NCBI RefSeq assembly: GCF_014646075.1 | Contig: NZ_BMMT01000023.1 | Location: forward strand, 1 to 64,000 | Reading direction: 5' to 3' | Source: Saccharopolyspora thermophila | GTDB lineage: Bacteria > Actinomycetota > Actinomycetes > Mycobacteriales > Pseudonocardiaceae | DNA length: 64,000 nt | In this document: positions 1 through 9,142 of the stretch, piece after piece | How the letters are laid out: every line of letters starts with the position of its first letter | Numbering within the stretch: the first letter of the stretch is position 1 | Notes under the pieces: model-generated | The model's database searches: none | What the model was told of the DNA's origin: nothing | Seen by the model: the letters and a program-made list of their open reading frames with translations, nothing else | Translations under genes and position numbers: made by a program

Positions 1-255
1 GTCGGCATCCCGTACTCCGCACCGTTGGCGGACATGCCGATAATCTCGATCGCACCCAGATTCGCCGAGATGAACGCCAACCCCGTCACCCACGCCGGCA
101 ACGCCCGCCCCGACAAGAAAAAGTCCAGACTGGTGGAAACCGCCCGCCGCGGCCAGATACCCAATCCCCAGCACGAAAACGAAGTACAACGCCAACAACC
201 CGTAATCCACGGCATTGGCATCAAGAAGCTGACCCTGGGCTAGCTGCACTGCCAC
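1..255 (-). pseudogene. N-terminus of a sodium:solute symporter, frameshifted and cut by the window edge
   Basis: Read on the minus strand from a GTG at 255 (alternative GTG at 249), behind GGAGGTGG. The first part gives a membrane segment (VDYGLLALYFVFVLGIG). After a shift near 140-155 the reading continues in another frame with DFFLSGRALPAW and FISANLGAIEIIGMSANG, the conserved start of the sodium:solute symporter (SSS) family. The bases at the shift are what is left if two bases (CG) are lost from a codon run encoding A-A-R-R-A-V. Either the gene is broken or there is a base-call error in this CG-rich run. Substrate cannot be predicted. The rest of the gene lies outside the window. Confidence 0.7.
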
Positions 256-556
256 CCCACCTCCAGACCCAACAAAGTCGAACGACAACCACCACATACG
301 CTCGCAGTCGGACAGTACCGCACAGCCGGTGGGGTCACCTCGGGCCGATATCAATTCGTTGGCTCCCGACCCTAGGGCGGTTCGCGGGTTCCCGCTGGTC
401 AACACGTGCCCGACGGAACGCGCGGCGTCCGCCCCGGCGCCTGGTCGAACCGGACGAGAGCGCCAGCCTGCTCGCCTACCTCGCGCCCCCGAAGGCGGCG
501 AGTACCGCCGGAGCGGATCACCTGACCGACGACACGCCGCGGGAACGGCCTGCCCG

Positions 557-756
557 GAGCAAGGGAACTTTCCTGCCACCCCGGCTCAACAGGACTGCAG
601 CAAGGGAACTTCCCTGTCACTTCCGCGCAGCACGGCCCGGGACGGTGCTCGTCTGCCCGGCAGGGAGCAAGGGAATTTTCCTGTCATCCGCGGGCAGCCC
701 GGAAAGCGGCAAGGGAACCTTTCTGCCACCTCGGCGGCAGGAAGGTTCCCTTGTGT
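557..756. repeat. cluster of five GGGAAC-TTTCC repeat units
   Basis: This sits in the 520-base gene-free stretch 256-775. Units in plus orientation begin at about 557 (GAGCAAGGGAACTTTCCTG), 597 and 665 (a variant with AATTTT). At 708-756 two units face each other and form a hairpin: the left arm starts CAAGGGAACCTT and the right arm ends AAGGTTCCCTTG, with a 5-base loop. Nothing else is recognisable in 256-556. The neighbours are the start of the symporter gene and the end of nucS, both on the minus strand. Confidence 0.85.
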
Positions 757-775
757 GCGGGTACGGCGTTCCGGC

Positions 776-1435
776 TCAGAACAGGCGGTACTCGTCCGGT
801 TCGATGCCGCGCAGCTTGTCGTAGTCCAGGATCACGCAGCGGATGCCGCGGTCCTCGGCGAGAGTGCGGGCCTGCGGCTTGATCTGCTGGGCCGCGAACA
901 CGCCGCGGACCGGCGCCAGCAGCGGGTCCCGGTTGAGCAGCTCCAGGTAGCGGGTCAGCTGCTCCACCCCGTCGATCTCACCGCGCCGCTTGATCTCCAC
1001 AGCCACGCTGGCCCCGGACTCGTCGCGGCACATCAGATCCACCGGCCCGATGGCGGTCGGGTACTCGCGACGCACCAGCGACCAGCCCTCGCCGAGGGTC
1101 GTGACGTGCTCGGCGAGCAGTTCCTGCAGGTGTGCCTCGACGCCGTCCTTGACCAGACCCGGTTCCACACCCAGCTCGTGTTTGGAGTCGTGCAGGATCT
1201 CCTCGATGGTGATGACCAGCTTCTCCCCGGCCTTGTTCTGGACGGTCCACACGCCGGGGTCCTCGATCAACCAGCACGGCGGGCTCATCCAGTTCAACGG
1301 CTTGTAGGCCCGGTCGTCGGAATGCACCGACACCGAACCGTCGGCCTTGACCAGCAGCAGACGCTGCGCCATGGGCAGGTGCGCAGTGAGCCGGCCGACG
1401 TAGTCCACCTGGCAGCGAGCAATGACGAGTCGCAC
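776..1435 (-). CDS. nucS: mismatch-specific endonuclease NucS
   Basis: A 219-residue protein, normal for the family. NucS/EndoMS provides mismatch correction in actinobacteria that lack MutS/MutL, cutting both strands around G-T, G-G and T-T mispairs. The N-terminal half carries the DNA-binding [14 protein letters not shown] stretch (about residues 40-53). The C-terminal nuclease half has a PD-(D/E)XK site at D133 (GPVDL), E147 and K149 (VEIK). The last residues, DEYRLF, fit the beta-clamp-binding tail of actinobacterial NucS. The GTG start gives the conserved VRLVIARC beginning. It diverges from the amino-acid permease across about 110 bases. Confidence 0.95.
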   Translation of the reverse strand: MRLVIARCQVDYVGRLTAHLPMAQRLLLVKADGSVSVHSDDRAYKPLNWMSPPCWLIEDPGVWTVQNKAGEKLVITIEEILHDSKHELGVEPGLVKDGVEAHLQELLAEHVTTLGEGWSLVRREYPTAIGPVDLMCRDESGASVAVEIKRRGEIDGVEQLTRYLELLNRDPLLAPVRGVFAAQQIKPQARTLAEDRGIRCVILDYDKLRGIEPDEYRLF

Positions 1436-1544
1436 CCGGCACAGCGTACGGACGTCGATCCGGATGTCGAGCACCCCCGCCGCACTCCGCGGTTCGGGCA
1501 GGGGCCACCTCGGTGTCCCACTGGCCGAGATACGGTTACGCCTC

Positions 1545-2957
1545 GTGTCCTTCGCCCGATCCCTGCTCCGCGTCAAACCCGCCGAGCAACTCGCCGAAGA
1601 CGGATCGCACACCCCGCTGCGCCGAACCCTCGGGCTCGTGCCGCTGGTGGCGCTGTCGGTCGGCGCGACGCTCGGCACCGGAATCTTCGTGGTGCTGGCC
1701 GAGGCCGCACCCGCCGCCGGGCCCGCCGTGGTCGTCTCGTTCGTGCTGGCCGGGCTGGCCGCCCTGTGCTCGGCGCTGTCGTACGCCGAACTGGCGGGCA
1801 GCGTGCCGGTGTCCGGTTCCGCCTACTCGTATGCCTACGCCACGCTCGGCGAGCTGGTCGCCTGGATCTGCGGTTGGTGCCTGCTGCTGGAGTACGGGGT
1901 GTCGGTGGCCGCGGTCGCGGTCGGCTGGGGCGGCTATCTCAATGAGTTTCTGCGGGGCACGGTGGGCCTGACCATTCCCGATGCGTTCGCGGCACCGCCC
2001 GGCGACGGCGGTGTGGTGAACGTCCCGGCGGCGCTGGTCGTGCTGCTCGCGACGGCCGTGCTGCTGATGGGCGTGCGGGAGAGCGCGCGGGCGACCACCA
2101 TCACCACGCTGCTGAAGATCGCGGTGCTGGTGTTCTTCGTCGCCGTGGCGATCACCGCGTTCCGTTCGGCGAACATGACGCCGTTCGCCCCGGCCGGAAT
2201 CGCGGGCATCTCGGCGGGTGCCTCGGCGGTGTTCTTCTCGTTCATCGGGTTCGACGCGGCGTCCACGGCCGGTGAGGAGGCCCGCGACCCGGCCCGGGAC
2301 CTGCCGCGGGCGATCATCCTGTCGCTGGCGATCGTCACCGCCATCTACGTGCTGGTCGCGTTCGCGGCGGTCGGTGCGGTCGGTGTCGGTGTGCTCGGCG
2401 AGTCCGACGCCTCGCTGGCCACCGCCCTGCGGGTGGTGACCGGTCAGGGCTGGCCGTCGGTGGTGCTGGCGTTCGGCGCGGTGCTCGCCATCGCCTCGGT
2501 GGTGCTGATCGTGCTGTACGGGCAGACCCGCATCCTGGTGTCAATGTCCCGCGACGGGCTGCTGCCGGGAATGCTGTCGAAGGTGAATGGCCGCGCGGTG
2601 CCCGCCGGCAACACGGTGGTGGTCGGTGCCGTCGTGGCCGTGCTGGCGGCGGTGGTGCCGCTGAACCAGCTGGCGGAGGCCACCAGCATCGGCACCCTGG
2701 TGGCGTTCGGGCTGGTGAACATCGGTGTGCTGGTGTTGCGGCGGACGCGGCCGGAGCTGCCGCGCAGTTTCCGTACCCCGCTGATGCCGTGGGTTCCGCT
2801 GCTGGGGCTGGCGCTGTGCGTCTACCTGATCTTCGGGCTGGATGCGGTCACCTGGCTGACCTTCGCGCTCTGGACGGCGGTGGGGTTGGCGGTGTACTTC
2901 GGCTACGGCCGCCGCCGTTCGAAGCTCAATCGCACCGTGGTCGAAGCCGCCGACTGA
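1545..2957 (+). CDS. APC-family amino-acid permease (cationic amino acid transporter type)
   Basis: About 470 residues with some 12 hydrophobic segments. The first segment has the APC signature [17 protein letters not shown] near residue 40. Further family motifs are [18 protein letters not shown] (about residue 235) and [17 protein letters not shown] (about 330). Proteins of this group import amino acids, often arginine or lysine, by proton symport; the substrate here is not known. The GTG at 1545 is chosen because it gives the usual short cytoplasmic tail before the first membrane segment. Reading further upstream would overlap the nucS promoter interval. Confidence 0.88.
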   Translation: MSFARSLLRVKPAEQLAEDGSHTPLRRTLGLVPLVALSVGATLGTGIFVVLAEAAPAAGPAVVVSFVLAGLAALCSALSYAELAGSVPVSGSAYSYAYATLGELVAWICGWCLLLEYGVSVAAVAVGWGGYLNEFLRGTVGLTIPDAFAAPPGDGGVVNVPAALVVLLATAVLLMGVRESARATTITTLLKIAVLVFFVAVAITAFRSANMTPFAPAGIAGISAGASAVFFSFIGFDAASTAGEEARDPARDLPRAIILSLAIVTAIYVLVAFAAVGAVGVGVLGESDASLATALRVVTGQGWPSVVLAFGAVLAIASVVLIVLYGQTRILVSMSRDGLLPGMLSKVNGRAVPAGNTVVVGAVVAVLAAVVPLNQLAEATSIGTLVAFGLVNIGVLVLRRTRPELPRSFRTPLMPWVPLLGLALCVYLIFGLDAVTWLTFALWTAVGLAVYFGYGRRRSKLNRTVVEAAD

Positions 2958-2993
2958 CGGCAGGGGAGCGTCCGGTACCGCTGCGCGCCCGAA

Positions 2994-3016
2994 GTGACAG
3001 GAAAGTTCCCTTGCTC
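2994..3016 (-). repeat. single dispersed palindromic repeat unit
   Basis: Minus-orientation unit ending AAAGTTCCCTTGCTC, between the permease and the NUDIX gene (tandem interval 2958-3206). No partner unit is visible. Confidence 0.85.
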
Positions 3017-3206
3017 CGCGCACCGCATCCTGTGTGGACGGCCTGGTTCGGTGCTGTGAGGTGCGGTCGTGACGGGGTCGACGGCGGGAATCGTCCGGAG
3101 TGGACGTGGTGCTGCCCCGTGATCACGGCGCTCACCGGTTCGGGTCGCGCTGCGGGGCGAACGCCGTGCACCGGCGGAGCAAACCCGTTTCCGGCACCAT
3201 GGCCGC

Positions 3207-3743
3207 ATGAAGCAGATCAGCAGCCGCGCGGTGTACACGAATCCGTGGATGACCGTCCGGGAGGACGGCGTTCGCCGGGCCGACGGGTCCGAAGGCATCT
3301 ACGGCGTGGTGGACAAACCCGACTACGCGCTGGTGATCCCGCTCGATGGCGACCGGCTGCACCTCGTTGAACAGTTCCGCTACCCGCTCGGGTTGCGGCG
3401 CTGGGAGTTCCCGCAGGGCACCGCGCCGGACCGGCTCGACATGGAGGCGACCGAACTGGCCGCCCGGGAACTGCGCGAGGAAACCGGGTTACGGGCCGCG
3501 GAGCTGGTTGAACTCGGCACGCTCGACGTGGCGCCGGGCCTGTCCAGCCAGCGCGGCCGGGTGTTCCTGGCCACCGGCCTCACCCAGGGCGAGCACGACC
3601 GGGAACTCGAGGAGCAGGACATGCGCGCGGCGTGGTTCACCCGCGCCGAGTTCGAGAAGATGGTCGCCTCGGCCGAGATCACCGACGCCCAGTCGATCGC
3701 CGCCTACACCCTGCTTCTGCTGCACGAGCGCCAGCAGTCCTAG
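3207..3743 (+). CDS. NUDIX hydrolase, ADP-ribose pyrophosphatase-like
   Basis: 178 residues. The Nudix helix is visible as GTAPDRLDMEATELAARELREETG (described by its key residues: Gly, then REL-REE-TG), beginning near residue 72 and carrying a few extra residues compared with the canonical spacing. The preceding RRWEFPQG and the following DVAPGLSSQRGRVFLA resemble the ADP-ribose/ADP-sugar diphosphatase branch. It would cleave a nucleoside diphosphate linked to a sugar using Mg2+ bound by the Glu residues. The ATG start has no clear ribosome-binding site. It ends convergently with ehuA, with a hairpin between them. Confidence 0.9.
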   Translation: MKQISSRAVYTNPWMTVREDGVRRADGSEGIYGVVDKPDYALVIPLDGDRLHLVEQFRYPLGLRRWEFPQGTAPDRLDMEATELAARELREETGLRAAELVELGTLDVAPGLSSQRGRVFLATGLTQGEHDRELEEQDMRAAWFTRAEFEKMVASAEITDAQSIAAYTLLLLHERQQS

Positions 3744-3753
3744 GTCCCGCCGC

Positions 3754-3780
3754 CGGAGCAGGTCAGCCCGACCCGCTCCG
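3754..3780. terminator. bidirectional hairpin between convergent genes
   Basis: CGGAGC-a-GGTC pairs with GACC-c-GCTCCG around the loop AGCCC, giving 10 base pairs with one internal mismatch. It lies in the 53-base gap between the NUDIX gene and ehuA. There is no U-tract, so this is an inference from position and structure. Confidence 0.5.
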
Positions 3781-3796
3781 CCGCCGTCACCGGCGC

Positions 3797-4591
3797 TCAG
3801 GTCTCCTCCAGGATCGAGCGCAGGAACTTCCGGGTCCGCTCGTGCTCGGGAGCCTCGAACAGCTCGTCCGGCGGCTTGTCCTCGATGATCTTGCCGCGGT
3901 CGAACATCAGCACCCGGTCGGAGACGTCACGGGCGAACTTCATCGCGTGCGTGACGCACAGCATCGTGATGTCGGTGGTGCGGGCCAGGTCCCGCAGCAC
4001 GTCCAGGACCTCCGCCGCCAGCTCCGGATCCAGCGCTGAGGTGATCTCGTCAAGCAGCAGCACGTCGGGGCTCATGGCCAGCGCCCGGGCGATCGCCACC
4101 CGCTGCTGCTGGCCCCCGGACAGCTCCGACGGGTAGGCGTCGAGCTTGTCGCCGAGCCCCACCATCTCCAGCAGCTCCCGCGCCTGCCGCTGTGCGTCCT
4201 GCGCGGACCGCCCCAGCACGTGGATGGGCGCCTCGGTCACGTTGCGCAGCACCCGCATGTTCGGAAACAGGTTGAACTGCTGGAACACCATGCCGATCCG
4301 CCGCCGCATGCGGCGCAGGTGCTTCTCGTCGGCGGGCACCAGCTGGTCGCCGCGCCGCACGTGCGTGAGGCATTCGCCGCCGACGAAAATGGTGCCGCTG
4401 TTGACGCGCTCCAACGTCATCAGCAGCCGCAGGATCGTGGTCTTGCCCGAGCCGCTGGGCCCGATCAGCGTCACCCGCTGCCCCGGGCGCACCGCGAAGT
4501 CCAGTTCGTCGAGGACCACGTTGTCGCCGAACCGCTTGACCACCCGGTCGAACCGGATCATGTCGCTGGTTCCGGATTCAGATGCCGACAC
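3797..4591 (-). CDS. ehuA: ABC transporter ATPase, ectoine/polar amino acid type (EhuA)
   Basis: 264 residues. Walker A is GPSGSGKTT (about residue 43), the Q-loop is VFQQFNLFPNM, the signature is LSGGQQQRVAIARAL, Walker B is VLLLDE, and the switch His is in CVTHAMKFA. FPNM and LDEITSALDPEL are typical of the polar amino acid uptake (PAAT) family, and the set with the two permeases and binding protein matches EhuABCD, the ectoine/hydroxyectoine importer. The GTG start overlaps the end of ehuD by 14 bases, so translation is probably coupled. It is the last gene of the operon. Assignment to ectoine rather than another amino acid rests on overall resemblance. Confidence 0.85.
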   Translation of the reverse strand: MSASESGTSDMIRFDRVVKRFGDNVVLDELDFAVRPGQRVTLIGPSGSGKTTILRLLMTLERVNSGTIFVGGECLTHVRRGDQLVPADEKHLRRMRRRIGMVFQQFNLFPNMRVLRNVTEAPIHVLGRSAQDAQRQARELLEMVGLGDKLDAYPSELSGGQQQRVAIARALAMSPDVLLLDEITSALDPELAAEVLDVLRDLARTTDITMLCVTHAMKFARDVSDRVLMFDRGKIIEDKPPDELFEAPEHERTRKFLRSILEET

Positions 4592-5228
4592 GACGCTCCA
4601 ACCTCCGCACCAGCAGCGACGACGGGTAGCTCAGCAGCAGGAAGAACAGGCCCGCCAGCGTCAACGGCTCGACGTAGCGGTAGGCGTCCGACCCGGCTTC
4701 CTGCGCCGCCCCCACCAGGTCGAGCACCCCGATCGCCAGCAGCAGCGGCGTCTCCTTGAACATCGAGATGGTGTAGTTGCCCAGCGCGGGCAGCACCCGC
4801 GGGATGGCCTGCGGCAGCACCACGCCCGTCCACACCCGGTGGGTCGGCAGGCTCAACGCTGTGGCCGCCTCCCACTGGCCGCGCGGCACGCCGTCGATGC
4901 CGGCCCGGTACACCTCGGCGGTGTAGCAGGCGTAGTGCACGCCCAGACCGATCACACCCGTGGTCAGCGACGAGAACCGCACCCCGATGTCGGGCAGCAC
5001 GTTGTACAGGAAGTACAGCTGCACCAGCAGCGGCGTGCTGCGCACCACCTCGATGAACACCCACGTGGCGAGGCTGACCGCGCGGATCCGGGAGCGGCGC
5101 AGCAGCGCCAGCACGAGCCCCAGCGCGAACGCCACGGCCGACCCGAGCACGGTCGCCTCGAAGGTCACCAGGAGGCCACGCAGGATGTCCGGGATGATCC
5201 GGCCGGTGAACTCCCAGTCCCAGATCAT
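4578..5228 (-). CDS. ehuD: ectoine-type ABC transporter permease EhuD
   Basis: 216 residues with about five membrane segments. The EAA loop reads EAATALSLPTHRVWTGVVLPQAIP, which contacts the ATPase. The early EVVRSTPLLVQLYFLY motif is characteristic of PAAT permeases. It starts with ATG immediately after the TAG stop of ehuC, so the two membrane subunits are translationally coupled and probably form a heterodimer. Confidence 0.85.
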   Translation of the reverse strand: MIWDWEFTGRIIPDILRGLLVTFEATVLGSAVAFALGLVLALLRRSRIRAVSLATWVFIEVVRSTPLLVQLYFLYNVLPDIGVRFSSLTTGVIGLGVHYACYTAEVYRAGIDGVPRGQWEAATALSLPTHRVWTGVVLPQAIPRVLPALGNYTISMFKETPLLLAIGVLDLVGAAQEAGSDAYRYVEPLTLAGLFFLLLSYPSSLLVRRLERRVGI

Positions 5229-5936
5229 CTAGACCGCCCCACCCTGGCCGAGCACCCGCTCCGGTTCCACCGGGCGTCGCCCCACCGCCGCCGCGGCCCG
5301 CCGCTCCCACACCCGCATCACCGCCGTGATCAGCAGCGACAGCACCAGGTACAGCGCCAGCATCAGCAGATAGATCAACGCCGTCTGGCCACTGAAGTTC
5401 GGTTCCAGCACGTCCCGGCCCTGGTAGGTGATGTCGTGCACGAAGATCAGCGACAGCAGCGCGCTGCTCTTCAGCAACTGGATGAACAGGTTGTTGAACG
5501 GGGGGATCATCTCCACCACGGCCTGTGGCAGCACCACCCGCCACAGGCGTTGCACGCGGCTGAAGCTCAACGCCACCGCGCACTCGTACTGCTCCCGCGG
5601 CACTGACTGGACCGCCCCGCGCACGATCTCCCCGCCGTAGGCCCCGTGGTTCAGCCCGAGGACGAGGACCCCCGCCCACAGCGGCAGCAGCTCGAAACCC
5701 ACCAGCAGCGGCAGCGCGAAGAAAATCCAGAACAGCTGGACGACCTCGGACGTGCCGCGCCACACCTCCACGTAGATCCGCGCGACCACCCGCACCCACC
5801 GCCACGGCGCGAGCATGCCCAGCCCCGCGGCGAACGACAGCACCAGGCACAGCGCGATACCGCCCGCGGTGGCGAGCACGGTCGCGGGCACGCCCTGCAG
5901 CAGGACCACCAGGAAGTGCGAGACGTTCTCGAACAT
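5229..5936 (-). CDS. ehuC: ectoine-type ABC transporter permease EhuC
   Basis: 235 residues, PAAT-type integral membrane subunit with the WRGTSEVVQLFWIFFALP motif near residue 60 and the EAA-type loop ECAVALSFSRVQRLWRVVLPQA. The ATG is preceded by GGGAGGCGCC. It lies 21 bases downstream of ehuB and directly abuts ehuD. Confidence 0.85.
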   Translation of the reverse strand: MFENVSHFLVVLLQGVPATVLATAGGIALCLVLSFAAGLGMLAPWRWVRVVARIYVEVWRGTSEVVQLFWIFFALPLLVGFELLPLWAGVLVLGLNHGAYGGEIVRGAVQSVPREQYECAVALSFSRVQRLWRVVLPQAVVEMIPPFNNLFIQLLKSSALLSLIFVHDITYQGRDVLEPNFSGQTALIYLLMLALYLVLSLLITAVMRVWERRAAAAVGRRPVEPERVLGQGGAV

Positions 5937-5957
5937 GGCGCCTCCCGCTGCCCGCGG

Positions 5958-6854
5958 TCAGGCACCGGCGCACAGCCGGTCCGTGGTGACATCGGCCGGC
6001 GGCAGGTTGTCGCGGGTGAAGCCGAACGGCTCGGTGATGCGGAGCCATTCGCCGCTGCCGTGCAGCTTGGCCAGCTCCGTGTTGAAGGCGTCGCGCAACG
6101 TCGTGTCACCCGACCGGAACACGAACGCGCCCGCCTGGATCTCCGCTCTGCCGTCGATCATCGGGGTGAAGCCCTGGGTCACCTCGACCGGCGCGCCCGG
6201 GTTCTTGCGGACCAGGTCGTTGAGCGAGATGTTGGTCAGCGCCGCGCAGTAGACGCGCCGGTCGGTGACCGCCTGCAGCAGCGCGTTCTGCGTGTCGAAG
6301 ACCTGCACCTGGGACTCCGGCACCCCCAGGCGGAGCGCGTAGTTCTTCTCCACCGCGCCGCTGAGCACCGCCACCCGCAGGTTCTTGCGCGTGACGTCCT
6401 CGAACCGCGTGACACCCTCGGGATTGCCGCTGGGCACCAGGAACGCCGTGGGCGCGATGTAGTCGGGGATGGAGAAGGCGGCGTTGCGGCAGCGCTCGGG
6501 CGTGATGAACATGCCCGCTGCGACGACCGCGAATTTACCCGCGTTCAGCGCGGGGATGAGCTGGTTGAAGTCGACCTGGGTGGCCTGCACCTCGTTGACC
6601 CCCAGGTTCCGGAACACCGCGCGCGCCACCTCGGGTGCTTCGCCGGTGACCCGGCCGGTCTGGTCGGTGAAGCCGTAGGGCGCCTCACCGGCGATACCGG
6701 CCTGGATCGTTCCCGAACTGCGCGCCGCCTGCAGCGGGTCGCCTCCCGCGTCCCGGCCACCGGTGGGGGTGCAGCCGGTGAGCACCCCACCTCCGAGGAC
6801 CACGGCACCGGTGCCCCGCAGAAAGTCCCGTCGCGTCCACGCCGTGCTCGCCAT
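5958..6854 (-). CDS. ehuB: ectoine-type extracellular solute-binding lipoprotein EhuB
   Basis: 298 residues. The N-terminus TRRDFLRGTGAVVLGG is twin-arginine-like and ends in a lipobox (LTGC), predicting export and lipid anchoring outside the membrane. The mature part is a family 3 solute-binding protein (PYGFTDQTGRVTGEAPEVAR, then the ligand-contact region NLRVAVLSGAVEKNYA). The ATG at 6854 follows AAGGGGCG. It is the first gene of the ehuBCDA operon. Uptake of ectoines serves osmoprotection or catabolism; no ectoine synthesis or degradation genes are next to it. Confidence 0.85.
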   Translation of the reverse strand: MASTAWTRRDFLRGTGAVVLGGGVLTGCTPTGGRDAGGDPLQAARSSGTIQAGIAGEAPYGFTDQTGRVTGEAPEVARAVFRNLGVNEVQATQVDFNQLIPALNAGKFAVVAAGMFITPERCRNAAFSIPDYIAPTAFLVPSGNPEGVTRFEDVTRKNLRVAVLSGAVEKNYALRLGVPESQVQVFDTQNALLQAVTDRRVYCAALTNISLNDLVRKNPGAPVEVTQGFTPMIDGRAEIQAGAFVFRSGDTTLRDAFNTELAKLHGSGEWLRITEPFGFTRDNLPPADVTTDRLCAGA

Positions 6855-6966
6855 TGAGGATCGCCCCTTCACCACGCGGAGCAAAGTCCTCGTCCATGGT
6901 CGACCCCAACCATGTGACGCGCATGACCAGGTGCGGCGGCGTTCTCGGCCGGGATTCACCAGTTCC

Positions 6967-6983
6967 CACCCCGAATCGGGGTG
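6967..6983. promoter_or_regulatory. palindrome upstream of ehuB
   Basis: CACCCCGAATCGGGGTG has perfect 7-base arms around AAT and lies about 113 bases upstream of the ehuB start, in the murA-ehuB gap. It could be an operator for the importer or part of the murA terminator; TTTT follows on the plus strand only. Position alone cannot decide. Confidence 0.4.
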
Positions 6984-7055
6984 TTTTCCGCACGTCCAGG
7001 CGCAACACAAGGCGCCTCCGACCACGCAACTCGGCCGGACGGCACCCTGCACTCA

Positions 7056-7071
7056 TCACTCGATCGAGTGA
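7056..7071. promoter_or_regulatory. perfect 16-base palindrome just after murA
   Basis: TCACTCGATCGAGTGA is a perfect dyad 11 bases past the murA stop. A protein-binding site for control of the ehu operon and a short murA 3' hairpin are both possible. Confidence 0.4.
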
Positions 7072-7082
7072 CAGTAGTGGGT

Positions 7083-8345
7083 TCAGTCGGTGACGCGTTC
7101 GATGTCCGCGCCGAGACTGCGGAGGTTCTCCACGAAGTTCGGGTAGCCGCGGTCGATGTGGAACACGTCCCACACCTCCGTCACCCCGTCCGCGCACAGG
7201 CCGGCCAGCACCAGGCCCACACCCGCCCGGATGTCGGTGGCCCACACCGGGGCGCTGGACAGCTTGTCCAGACCGCGCACCACCGCATGATGCCCGTCGG
7301 TGCGCGCGTCCGCCCCCATCCGCACCAGCTCCTCGATGAACCGGAAGCGGGACTCGAAGAGATTCTCGGTGATCATCGACGTGCCGTCGGCCACCGCCGA
7401 CAACGCCAGCGCCATCGGCTGCAGGTCGGTCGGGAACCCCGGGTAGGGCAACGTCACGAAGTCGACCGCCTGCGGACGGCCCCGCATCACCACCCGGAAG
7501 CTCTCCTCGCCGGTGGTCACCTCGGCGCCGGCGCTGCGCAGCTTCTCCAGCACCAGGTTCACGTGCCGCGGATCCACCCCGCGTACCTCGATGTCGCCCC
7601 GCGTCGCCGCCGCGGCAAACGCCCACGTGGCACCCACGATGCGGTCCCCGATCACCCGGTGCTCCACAGCCCGCAGGGACGACACCCCGTGCACGGTCAA
7701 CGTCGACGTGCCCGCACCCTCGATCTTGGCGCCCATCTGCTGCAGCATCACGCACAGGTCGACAATCTCCGGCTCACGGGCCGCGTTGTCGATCACCGTG
7801 GTGCCCTCCGCCAGCACCGCGGCCATCAGGATGTTCTCCGTCGCCCCCACGCTCGGGAAGTCCAGCCAGATCTGCGCGCCGCGCAGGTTCTCCGCCTCGG
7901 CCACCACCGCGCCGTGCTCGATGTGGCTGGTCGCGCCGAGCTGCCGCAGGCCGCTCTGGTGCATGTCCAGCGGGCGCGAGCCGATCGCGTCCCCACCCGG
8001 CAACGTCACCACCGCGCGGCGGCACCGCGCCACCAGCGGCCCCAGCACGCACACCGACGCACGCAGCTTGCCCATCGACGGCGACACCGCCTCGTGGCTG
8101 ATCACCGCCGGAGTCGTGATGCGCACCGTGCCGCCGTGGATCTCCACCTCGCAGCCCAGGCTGCGCAGCACGTCGGCCATCAGCGGAACGTCCAGGATCT
8201 CCGGGCAGTTGACGATCGTCGTCGTGCCCTCCGCCAGCAGAGCCGCAGCCATCAGCTTCAGCACGCTGTTCTTCGCCCCCACCACGTCGACCTCGCCGAC
8301 GAGGCGCGCTCCGCCGTGTACCCGGAAGTGCTCACTCACGAGCAT
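7083..8345 (-). CDS. murA: UDP-N-acetylglucosamine 1-carboxyvinyltransferase MurA, Asp active-site variant
   Basis: About 420 residues. It catalyses transfer of enolpyruvate from PEP to UDP-GlcNAc, the first committed step of peptidoglycan synthesis, in the cytoplasm. The start [12 protein letters not shown] (about residue 23) and the catalytic-loop region [20 protein letters not shown] are clear. The loop that usually reads LPGGC reads LPGGDAIG here, so the usual active-site Cys is Asp (residue 119 by this numbering). The same change in M. tuberculosis MurA makes the enzyme insensitive to fosfomycin. The ATG at 8345 is chosen; a GTG six bases further in (LVSEHF) is an alternative. It diverges from the adenosyltransferase gene across a repeat hairpin. 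Confidence 0.95.
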   Translation of the reverse strand: MLVSEHFRVHGGARLVGEVDVVGAKNSVLKLMAAALLAEGTTTIVNCPEILDVPLMADVLRSLGCEVEIHGGTVRITTPAVISHEAVSPSMGKLRASVCVLGPLVARCRRAVVTLPGGDAIGSRPLDMHQSGLRQLGATSHIEHGAVVAEAENLRGAQIWLDFPSVGATENILMAAVLAEGTTVIDNAAREPEIVDLCVMLQQMGAKIEGAGTSTLTVHGVSSLRAVEHRVIGDRIVGATWAFAAAATRGDIEVRGVDPRHVNLVLEKLRSAGAEVTTGEESFRVVMRGRPQAVDFVTLPYPGFPTDLQPMALALSAVADGTSMITENLFESRFRFIEELVRMGADARTDGHHAVVRGLDKLSSAPVWATDIRAGVGLVLAGLCADGVTEVWDVFHIDRGYPNFVENLRSLGADIERVTD

Positions 8346-8416
8346 CGAGGTTACGGCCCGAGCCCCACCGCTCTCGGAGCGGGTGCGCACGCCCCTCGGA
8401 GCGGGTGCGCCGGCGC

Positions 8417-8464
8417 GAGCATGGGAACTTTCCTGTCACCTGCGACAGGAAGGTTCCCTTGCTC
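8417..8464. repeat. head-to-head repeat pair (hairpin) in a divergent interval
   Basis: The left unit begins GAGCATGGGAACTTTCCTG and the right unit ends AAGGTTCCCTTGCTC, with a short loop of about six bases. It lies between the starts of the divergent murA and adenosyltransferase genes, where a terminator would make little sense. Confidence 0.9.
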
Positions 8465-8492
8465 ACCACGGCGCCGCGCCTAGGCTGTCGGC

Positions 8493-9065
8493 ATGGCTGT
8501 CCACCTGACGAAGATCTACACGCGGGCCGGCGACGCGGGCACGACGCGCCTGTCGGACAACTCCGTGGTGCACAAGACCGATCCGCGGCTGATCGCCTAC
8601 GCCGACGTGGACGAGACCAACTCGGTGATCGGGGTGGCCCTGGCCACCGCGCGACTCGGTGACGACGTGGTGACGGTGCTGCGGGCGGTGCAGAACGATT
8701 TGTTCGACGTGGGCGCGGACCTGTCCACCCCCGTGGTGGAGAACCCGAAGTATCCGCCGCTGCGTGTCACCCAGTCCTACGTCGACCGGCTCGAAGGCTG
8801 GTGCGACGAGTTCAACGCGCGGCTGGGCAAGCTCGACTCGTTCATCCTGCCCGGCGGCACCCCCGGCGGCGCGCTGCTGCACCAGGCCAGGTGCGTGGCC
8901 CGGCGGGCCGAGCGCTCCGCATGGGCGCTCGTGGCGGCCGACGGCGACCGCACCTCGACCCTGCCCGCCAAGTACCTGAACCGGCTGTCGGACCTGCTGT
9001 TCATCCTTGCCCGGGTCGCCAACCCAGACGGCGACGTGCTGTGGAAGCCGGGCGGCAACGCCTAG
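8493..9065 (+). CDS. cob(I)alamin adenosyltransferase, PduO/MMAB type
   Basis: 190 residues. It transfers the adenosyl group of ATP to cob(I)alamin to make adenosylcobalamin. Family motifs are KIYTRAGDAGTTRL at residues 7-20 (ATP phosphate binding), DETNSVIGVA near residue 40, and FILPGGTPGGALLHQARCVARRAER near 125-150. The ATG at 8493 gives the normal N-terminus. The pairing beside divergent murA is the same as in mycobacteria (Rv1314c-murA). Confidence 0.93.
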   Translation: MAVHLTKIYTRAGDAGTTRLSDNSVVHKTDPRLIAYADVDETNSVIGVALATARLGDDVVTVLRAVQNDLFDVGADLSTPVVENPKYPPLRVTQSYVDRLEGWCDEFNARLGKLDSFILPGGTPGGALLHQARCVARRAERSAWALVAADGDRTSTLPAKYLNRLSDLLFILARVANPDGDVLWKPGGNA

Positions 9066-9142
9066 TTCCTCGCGGAGCACGCGACGCCCGGCATCCCCGC
9101 ACCCGAACTCCCGGCAACCAGCACTGCCGCCACACCGTGGGG

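Noticed and set aside
557-756. CRISPR array
   Set aside because: Units are similar but spacing is irregular, orientation varies, arms face each other, and there are no equal-length spacers or cas genes.
8417-8464. Repeat hairpins as ordinary intrinsic terminators
   Set aside because: Several lie between divergent genes or inside cvnA, and no U-tract follows. Termination at some convergent sites is still possible.
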